A DNA stretch of 64,000 nucleotides from Hyparrhenia diplandra (Eukaryota; Streptophyta; Magnoliopsida; Poales; Poaceae). Every line of letters starts with the position of its first letter. Within the stretch, counting starts at the first letter, position 1. This document shows, in pieces, positions 56,263 through 64,000 of this stretch. The position numbers and the translations under genes are program-made. Location: positions 992,001 through 1,056,000 of the forward strand of contig JADLZK010001918.1 of the NCBI GenBank assembly GCA_015847255.1, in the 5' to 3' direction. The notes beneath the pieces were generated by a model. That model worked only from the letters and a program-made list of their open reading frames with translations, was not told where the DNA came from and did not search any database.

Positions 56263-59200
56263 TGTAACACCCTGTGTTTAAGCATGTCATTAGCACCTGC
56301 ATTTCATGGGCATAATCATCTTTTAATCATATGCATCCATGCACATGAAATGATAGAGTTCTTTTGCATGTTTAAATGCATTCAAATTGCTCGATATGCT
56401 TTTGCCTCGTCATTTCATGTATGAAATGTTTGCATATTTGGTTGATTATTCTTTATTTATTCTTAGTTAAGTTTATAGGATGTGTTAGAGCATATTTCAT
56501 GTTTGTCATGATCCCCGATCATGAGTAATTAGAGTAGTTTGACTTTGGTTAACCCCTGTTTGACCTAGATGGTGTTTTTATTTTGTTTTGATCAATAGTC
56601 CTAGCTAGAGACCTCGCATGTGTATGATCCCTTCACGACTTTGGTAGATAATTTCGAGTAGAACAAAAGTTGTCATAGGTCGGTTTTCAAAAAGTGAGTG
56701 GATCATGTTCGAAAATCCGAAGTTTGTTTGAATTAGGGTTTTGACCCCGAGTAGTTTATCTTCGATTGATCACAGTTTCAAATCCGAGCCAAAGTAGAGA
56801 AAACTTTTCTATCGTGTTTTGCTCAGTTTTTTTCGAGAGGAACGTTTTGTTCAATTAGAGCTTTTGCTAATTCAGCTCGGATCTCGAGGTAGGGGCCAAA
56901 ACAGTTGGATTTAGGGAGTTTAATTTTTAAAAAAGAAGGAGACAAACCCGGCCGCCACCCCGCCATCCCGCGTGACCGCGTCGGGCCGTCTACGTGCGTG
57001 GACGCGTGCCGCGCCCCGCCGGGCCTGCCCGCGCCGGTGCCTTCTAGATGGGGAAACCCCGTCCCTTGCTGGCCACTCCATCGCCCTTTGCCTCCCCTCG
57101 CTCCCCTCGCGCGACGAGAATAGCGGAAGCAGCAGGCTACGCGCCGCCATTGCCGTGCCAAGCAGCCCGCCATCGGCAAGCACCACACCCGCCCGAGCCG
57201 CCGTCTTCGCGCCAAACCATCGCCACATCGTTAGCCATTCCACCGACCCACCGTAGCGCCAAACCGAGCAAGAAAAGGGGACCAAGTCGGCCACCGTCAC
57301 CGCCGCCCGAGCAGGAACTCCCCGCAAACCTGCTTGTCCTCCGCGGCCCGCCTCCCGTCCCCCTCCCGACGTTACGGACTATGTTCTAGCCTCTTAGGCG
57401 TGCGTGCTAGCCTCGGCCAGAAGTTTCGCGGAAAGTTGAGATCCGGTATGCCGGAACAGCGCCGCCGTCGTGAGCGCCAATATGGCCGCCGCCCGGCCGA
57501 ACCTCGCCGCCGTGGCCATCGATGCCGCTTTTTTCTTGACTTAACGCCCGTTCTTGACTCCGCATGTTGTCCAGGCCCTTGTGCTAAGAAGAATCGAGCT
57601 TCGTGTCGCCCGTTCGCCGGAACGCCACGTCGCCGTCACCCCCGCGCCCGTCGCCGCCGCCGGACGTGTTTCAGCGCCGAGCTCGCCGCCGTAGTTTACC
57701 TTGGTCCGGTGCTCGTCGTAGGGTCGCTGGGTGTCCTAAGGCCCGCGACTTATCGGTTTTGTCCGACATCGCCGGGAGCTGCACGCCGCCGAACGGAGCG
57801 CCGCCGCTTCGCCGCGAACGCCGTCGACCTCGGCCGCGCCCGCTAAAACTTGGGGAAAGTGCCTAGACCGATAGATCTCGTCTCCGGGGAGTCCATAGGT
57901 GTGCTCAGATTCGCCGGACGACCACCGACGGCGCGAGGAGATCCCCGCGTAGCGCCGATTCTGGCGCCGCCCCCCTGATTCAGGGTCGTTGACGCGCGGA
58001 CCCCACCCGTCGAAGCTTTTCCCTTTTTGTTTTCTGTTTTTTGATTTGCATGCAGGTGCTAGAAAATTCATAACTTGCACGTTTTAGCTCGGTTTTGCAT
58101 GGGACAAATTTTGTTGTGATCCTTGTGAGTAGGTCTACAGTAGAAAAATATAAGATTAGGTTTCTGGTAGTTTTTATATTTATTTAGATTTATTGCTTGT
58201 TTGCCATGAAAATAGAGGAAATGCATAGATAATTTTTGGTGTATGATAAAATAGTGGTGCCTGTATGAAATGTTCATGTTTTTGCATGTATAGTGCATGA
58301 AAAATATTAGACATGTTATGTTACGTGGTAGAAGTGTGATTTTTGATTTATGTGCTATTTACCATGCTTTCTTAGGAAATTCATAGAAAAATATTTACTA
58401 GGATTTGCCATGATAATTTTTGTGCATGCATTTGTTGCTGTCATGTAGCTTTTCATGTTCATGGTTAGGCAGTTTCATGCATTTCATAGTACAAAAGTAT
58501 TTTCATGCCTAGTTTTAGTGTTACCAGGTGTGATTTTTGTGTAGGGACAGTATGTGCATGAGTTTGCCATGAAAGTTTTGTGGTAGATATGTTAGACCAA
58601 GTAGGATGTTCTGGTAATTTTTGTAGACGTTTCTAAGGAGTTTACATGTTTATCATGTTTAAGTTGCACGGAGATTAGCTTAGAAATACATGTTTATAGT
58701 AGAGTAATGTGTCTTGGTAATTTTATTAGTTGTTCCTAGCATGGTTAGGACCTGTTGGTATGATTAGTTGGATAAGCTTGGTAGTTTAGCAGATTTTTAT
58801 TCCTAGCATTTATATGATTGTGGTGTGCATGTTTAGTGTTTGTTAGGGAATGTCATTTCATGTGCTTTATTTCATCTTTTTGGCTTGACCAGTAGGTTTA
58901 TTTGGTATATTATGACTTGTTTTACTTGCTGTTTTAGTTTGAGAAAAGTTGCATGTTTAGTTTACAAGTTATAGGTGTTGCATGTTGCTTGTTAGGTGAA
59001 AACAGAGTCTCTGTTTTTGCTGTTTTTGAGGCAGTATATGTTAGAACCAGGTCAGGGTAATATAGAATGTTTTGTAGATAATTTAGTTAGCTTTCCGCCG
59101 AATGTTCGTTTGCTGTGTTTGGAGTTATAGAACTCCCTCGTGTGACTGTTTTAGTGACAGCATGTCTAGCTACCATTTTCAATGTTTAGTGCAATAGAGT

Positions 59201-60996
59201 GTTTGCTTGATGTAGATTACTAGGGTTTCTTGTGTAATTACATTTTTGCTTCTACGGAAGAGATATGCACTTATTAGTATCATTCATCATAATGCATCCA
59301 TCTATCCTTCATTTATCCTGCATTCGTGTTACTAATCCCTGCTGCGTGCATGCATCATCTCGGGATCGGAGGAGTTAGTTCGGAAGGAGATCAAGGAGCA
59401 ACAGTCAACCTTCATCATCTCGAAGGATAGCCAAAAGACCGCCTGGGAGAAGGAGGACCGTGACTCGAAGTTTCAGGAGGACCACGACTTCTTCTTCCTA
59501 CTACCTTTTCAAGGCAAGCCCCGGTGCATGCTTGACTTTCCTATGCTTTCTCAATTAATTTGTTGAGTCCTTTCATGAATCTTTGCATTAAGTGTAGGAA
59601 GTGGTTGAAACCGTTCTTTGCACAAATATCCTTGCTGAAGTTGTGACCCTATCCTAGTAGTAGAGTCTAGGTTAAATAAATGCTCGAGTTATAATGATTG
59701 CAAAAGCGGTGATTTTCGGTCACGAGAGAGAGGATGTTTGTGGTTAGTCACATGGGTGACTAACAAGCTCTTATTGAGAACTTGAATAATAAAACATGTG
59801 AGATCGGATGGATATTGTGGTCTTCCATCGATCGGTTAAGGACTAATCCCTTTGTCGGAATGTGGTCGGAAGTTGAAGCGCACTGTTCATATAGTAGGCT
59901 CGTGGAGTCGTGAGCCACGGCTTCGTGAGAATGCTAGGGGCGGTGCACTGTACGCTTAACGTCCCTCCTAGGTGTGGTAAGAGGGGTTTTTGATTGGGTA
60001 CAAGAAGATGCGCATGATGTCGGTCTCATTGCACGCTCACTTGGTACCCGACAGGAGGGGGTTGCCGACAGGTCCGAGACTTTACGTCCCCTAACGTCTT
60101 GGGAGTGATCGGGACTCCTCGACGGGGAAGTCCGGGTTTATGCGGGGTATTCGCCGGTGGTTTTGCAAATCGATTCGAATCGCCATCTCTCCCGGGTCGG
60201 TGAGAACCCGGGTTGCGCCCACGACATCGTAGTCTAATATCACAATAATGGTTATCTTGTTCATGCTGCCGATGTTAAAATGTTGATCCAGTTACTTATA
60301 TTGTTATTTATATATCGCTGAGCATATGTTTTAATCTTGACTATATAGGACTTATGGTTATGTATAAATAAGTAACCTTTGAACTTGGAAGAATCTAAGT
60401 AGTATGTGTAGGCGCACTAATCAACCTTATTTTCTCGAAATTAAATGTGAGTCAGCCCGGCTCCGGATAAAGCCAAGCATAATCCTTGGAGTCTTTTCCT
60501 TATTTTCTCGGTTTAAGACGGGTAAGTCTTATGGAGTACAATTGAGTACTCACAAGGTTAATTCCGATGTTGCAGGTGATCCGTCTAGCATGAATTGATC
60601 CAGTTTGATGTGTTGTGCTTGAAGATAATGCCTAGGGCATGGCAGTCTCTATATTTTCCCAGTCTCGTGCTATTACAGGGGTGACATCATGTTGGCACTA
60701 TCTTATTTTATTTCCGCCAGACGGCTATTTTACTTTCGAAAGCTATTGCTTCCGTACTCGAAATATTTTGAAATCAATGTGTACATCGCACTCTGATTAA
60801 TATATATGAAATTTGGTTTGAGATACTGCGGATTTTAACTCTTCGAGCTCAACGATCCTGTTGTATTGTTGATGAGTTTGAAATCACTTTCGAAGATTTC
60901 CGGAATACCGGGTTTATATGGACTCAAGTGTAGATGCGATTGCTTGGTAATTGCGAATTATACTTGATTTCTTATAAATTGGTCGGCTCTGTTACA
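56263..60996 (+). repeat. Right LTR of the Tekay-type chromovirus
   Basis: Begins TGTAACACCCTGTG and ends GGCTCTGTTACA. Reading frames in its GC-rich part (56820-57870) mirror those at 46170-47135 and are not genes. Confidence 0.9.
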
Positions 60997-61977
60997 AGCT
61001 TCTCCAACCGCCTCCGAGATGCAATCTAATCCCGGTCGTTTGATGTCGGTTTGCTCCGGGGTGTCGGTTAAGCACGAAGATTAGTACCACATTGCTTTCA
61101 AATTCGAAGAGACATAAGAAGACCCCTATATAAGCAAGCCCTCAGGCCCCCGGGCTTCAATCATCTCGGATCAACTCATCATCATATCGGATCGATCCGG
61201 CTCTAGTTGAAGGCCTTAGCTCTAGTTCAAGAACCGTAGTAGAAGATTAGACAAGATGTAGAACTAGAAGCCCTAGATTAGAGTTGAGAGTAGAGCTTCA
61301 AGTTGAGAGAATTAGAGCGCGGTTGAGGCGGAGATGAAGGAAGGCCCGGAGCTGTCGGCGCCTCCATCTTCTTCTTCCTGCGGAGTTGGTGCCATTGGAG
61401 CGCAACTCGAGATCTTGTGGATTGTTCGACTTTCATTCGAGTAAGTGATATTGTTTCTATTATTCTTAAGGTTCGTATTTCTTTGATAAGATTACTTTGA
61501 TTCTTGGTTGCTCTTGAGTTAAAGTTGTTAGATTAATGTAAGCGTGGTGCTTAGATTGACTAGCTTATTACGAATACCTTCTATAGGCGGGGTGAAACAC
61601 CAACCGTTAAGGTTGTTCGTGGTGGTGACGACACCATTGAGTCCTTTTGTATGCTTGCTCCCGTTTATAGAAATCGTAGGAGCCCCTGCGTTGTTAGCAT
61701 AGATTCCCTTTATTAAGAGTTTCTTCATGACAACCCCTCTTAAGAACAATGTTGCAAATGATTTACTTGAAGTGAGAACAAGACCTTCCTAATGGAACTC
61801 CTTACCTCTCTTTTAATCTAGTTATATAGCCACTCTACGGGTTTAGCTATACACCTTGACATGCTCTCTCACCTTCTCCCGTGGATTCGATATTTAAAGC
61901 CCTATTCCCGGGTGAAGTGCTCACCGGTATCCGTTAAACTGCGGATTATATTCCCCGTAGGTTAACAAATACCAACA
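60997..61977 (+). repeat. Athila/LARD-type LTR, 5' part missing
   Basis: Starts inside the LTR at agcttctccaaccg, homologous to agcttcatcaaccg near 38690, and ends ATACCAACA. Shared blocks are gatgtcggtttgctccgg and gacccctatataagc. The first third of the LTR is absent because the chromovirus inserted here and the sequence on its far side was lost. Confidence 0.8.
61127..61134 (+). promoter_or_regulatory. TATA box of the third Athila/LARD-type LTR
   Basis: TATATAAG after gacccc, followed by ccctcaggcccccggg; a looser version of the promoter core in the other LTRs. Confidence 0.6.
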
Positions 61978-64000
61978 AGCATTTCGGGCGCCGTTGTCGG
62001 GAGAACGGTTTGAGACCACGTTGAAAAACTATAGCTAAATCTTGTACTATACTTTTATCTTTTTCTTTTATTCTATCTTCTCATCTTTTTCTATCTTTGT
62101 GGGATCAATTGATTCCATATTTATCTATCTTATACTGCACCCTTAAGCGGAAGCTACGGCCACTAGGATCCTTAGATCTCATCCTTACATCGGCCTTTAG
62201 CTTTAGCTACGCCTACATGATCATGAAGCAATACTTCTCGGGAGTGAGAAGCGGGATCATATCTTCTATGGTAGGAGTCTTTGCCGACATCATGAAAGTG
62301 TTGTGCGCATGATCATCATGCGTTTTTGGAGGAACCTTTTCTTTCCCTTTTAAGCAAGGTTTGCTTTGACGAACTCACCGGGTGAAACCCATATACTAGC
62401 ATTCCTTATGACCACCCAAAGGAAGAAGAATCATCCTCAAATTAAAAAAAAATAGAAGTTTCGATAGCTATATCACCATCACTCCAATCCCAAGACTTAG
62501 CTATCGACCCCAAACCATCAATGCGCTAAAAACCTTTAAGGGGAGAAGAAATTCAACCCTTGGATATCTCTTTAGATGATGAGTTTCATGAACTTCCAAA
62601 GCTTCACAAGAGACCATATATAATCCAAACCTCTTTTGAGATAATCTCTTAGAAAGCACCTTTATTGCTACGCTAAGGACATTGGGGAACCTCAAGGATG
62701 GCATATCTAATCATGCCATAGGAAGAGAGCAAAGCCATCAAGAAGCCACTCTATCTCTCTCTTTCTATGTTCAAATTAGATAATTCTTTTCGAACCCATC
62801 TTTAACCACATCCTTGAGCCCAATGAATCCCCTTGTGCCCTTTTCTTTGCGTCTCCTCACGATCCTAAAATATTATGAACGATCTAAGGAAGACCAAAAG
62901 GAGCGCATTTTTCGAGAGAACATCAATGAGCATAAAGACTACTTCATAAATGGAACTTTTCCACCTAGTCCATGCTCATTCGAAAACTCCTAAATTGATT
63001 GCTATCTCAATTCTTGCCACACATGAGATCTCCATCCCCCCCTCATAAAAATTTAGAAAGGGTGGTTGTCGATGAATATTCTAATGGCTTGAAATTTTGA
63101 GATTGGCAATATAAGGGAAACCACTTCATCATCTTGATTCATAATTTGAAAGTTTCCAAGGACGAGCTTTTTGTCCTAAAAACAAGCACTCTAGGGGAAA
63201 TACTATAAAGACTTATATATCACTATATACCCCTACATTATGAGCATATGATTATAAAAATTTTCCTTCGAGGTATTCTTGTCACCGACCATGCGGGTTT
63301 GGAGTAAAGAAGAACGAAGGATGACAATACAAGGTATGTCCAACCAGTCATTATGCAACATTAAATTACATGAATAGAAACATTTATTATTATGTTGCTA
63401 TACTAGCTTGGTTGTCTTTTACCTTCATGCCATGCTCGATCTGTTAAATCACTCATCATGCTCTATCATCATTTGTTTGAATAAATCTACGCAATGCTTT
63501 CATGCTACCATTGTTTACTATAGTATGCTTAGGTTTTGGAGTATTTTCATACACCTTTTAGATTAAGCATGGTGCTTAGTTTAAATCATTTTCATGGCTC
63601 GAGTTAAACATGGTGTTTAGTTTGATTCCGGAAACCATAAGGTGTGGTGATCTTTCTTCTAAAGGCTTTTTAAATTAAGCGTGGTGCTTAGGTTAGAACG
63701 CCTTCCTAATTCAAATTAGGCGTGGTGTCTAGGTTGACTTTTTGAACCATAGTAAACTATAGTAGATGATGGTATATCTTTGTTGGACTAACCCCCGCAG
63801 TAAAAATAATAAACTCTGAAACAAGTTTGGGGGAGGTCGAGATGAACTCACTAGAGATGAAGCAAGACATGTGAGACATGACTTATGGATAAAAGAATTC
63901 CCGATGAGCCAAGAAGAAGAGGAGTGACACAAGACAAGATCCACAATCAGAAGCGCTCACTTTCGAAGAAGGAATTCATGGGTGATGGAAGCATCAAGGA
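61978..64000 (+). mobile_element. Interior of an Athila/LARD-type element, running off the window
   Basis: Begins with gggcgccgttgtcgggaga (about 61986), the Athila-type primer site with minor changes. There is no open frame longer than about 70 codons, and stops are dense. The segment 63480-63870 is homologous to 40390-40700 in the LARD, including four copies of RYRTGGTGYYTAG. Whether gag/pol follow beyond 64000 is unknown, so autonomous and LARD forms cannot be told apart. Confidence 0.7.

Larger units (their letters stand above)
45581..60996 (+). mobile_element. Tekay/Del-type chromovirus (Ty3/Gypsy), 15.4 kb
   Basis: LTRs of 4743 bp (45581-50323) and 4734 bp (56263-60996) begin TGTAACACC; the right copy ends GTTACA, the left copy ATTACG. 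The left LTR is followed by TGGCATCGAGC, an altered initiator-Met-type primer site. The interior encodes gag, CCHC, protease, RT, RNase H, DD35E integrase and a C-terminal chromodomain, the layout of chromoviruses. In such elements the chromodomain guides integration to heterochromatin. Frameshifts interrupt every domain junction. The 5 bp after the right LTR is agctt; its partner is lost because a truncated extra copy precedes the left LTR. Confidence 0.92.

Noticed and set aside
62097..62312. 71-codon hydrophobic frame
   Set aside because: It lies in the leader of an Athila/LARD-type element, is short, and has no counterpart in the homologous LARD interior.

Overview
The window is repeat-dense nuclear DNA of a grass (Poaceae). 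The evidence is the transposon families, not a host gene: Stowaway, PIF/Harbinger, CACTA, Mutator-like, Helitron, a miniature LTR element, Athila-, Tat- and Tekay-type Gypsy, and SIRE/Maximus-type Copia. The species cannot be named from sequence alone. I found no convincing host gene, tRNA, rRNA or CRISPR array. The only intact-looking gene is a three-exon transposon gene at 7668-9400.

Layout, left part (1-21130). A degenerate tandem array of a non-coding unit (three blocks I call Q, R and P, always in that order) is broken up by insertions: a Stowaway end (1-88), a 669-bp TRIM (1148-1816), a CACTA-type terminus (from 1849), a minus-strand gag-only Gypsy element (6995-12770) whose 3' LTR holds a complete PIF/Harbinger element (7253-9815), a Helitron (about 13570-16324), a short Mutator-like element with a GC-rich filler (16999-17722) and a CACTA subterminal array (17793-18240). 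A CACTA element with both termini (21131-24936) closes this part.

Right part (24937-64000). This is an almost uninterrupted nest of LTR retrotransposons: a decayed Tat-type Gypsy (24937-34431) with an Athila-type element in its LTR (25294-29524) and a 525-bp fold-back in gag (30855-31379); a SIRE-type Copia (about 34432-44782) split by a coding-free LARD (38303-43940); a Tekay/Del chromovirus (45581-60996) with 4.7-kb LTRs, preceded by a truncated second integrase-chromodomain copy (44783-45580) fused to Copia protease; and finally an Athila/LARD LTR and internal region running off the end.

Target-site duplications date several insertions relative to each other: PIF (TTA) is younger than its Gypsy host (CTCAT); the Athila-type element (ACAAC) is younger than the Tat LTR; the LARD (CCCAA) is younger than the Copia. 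Nearly all retroelement reading frames carry small frameshifts. Differences between paired LTRs cluster at CG, CCGG and CTG/CAG sites, so part of the apparent decay may be sequencing error at methylated cytosines rather than age.
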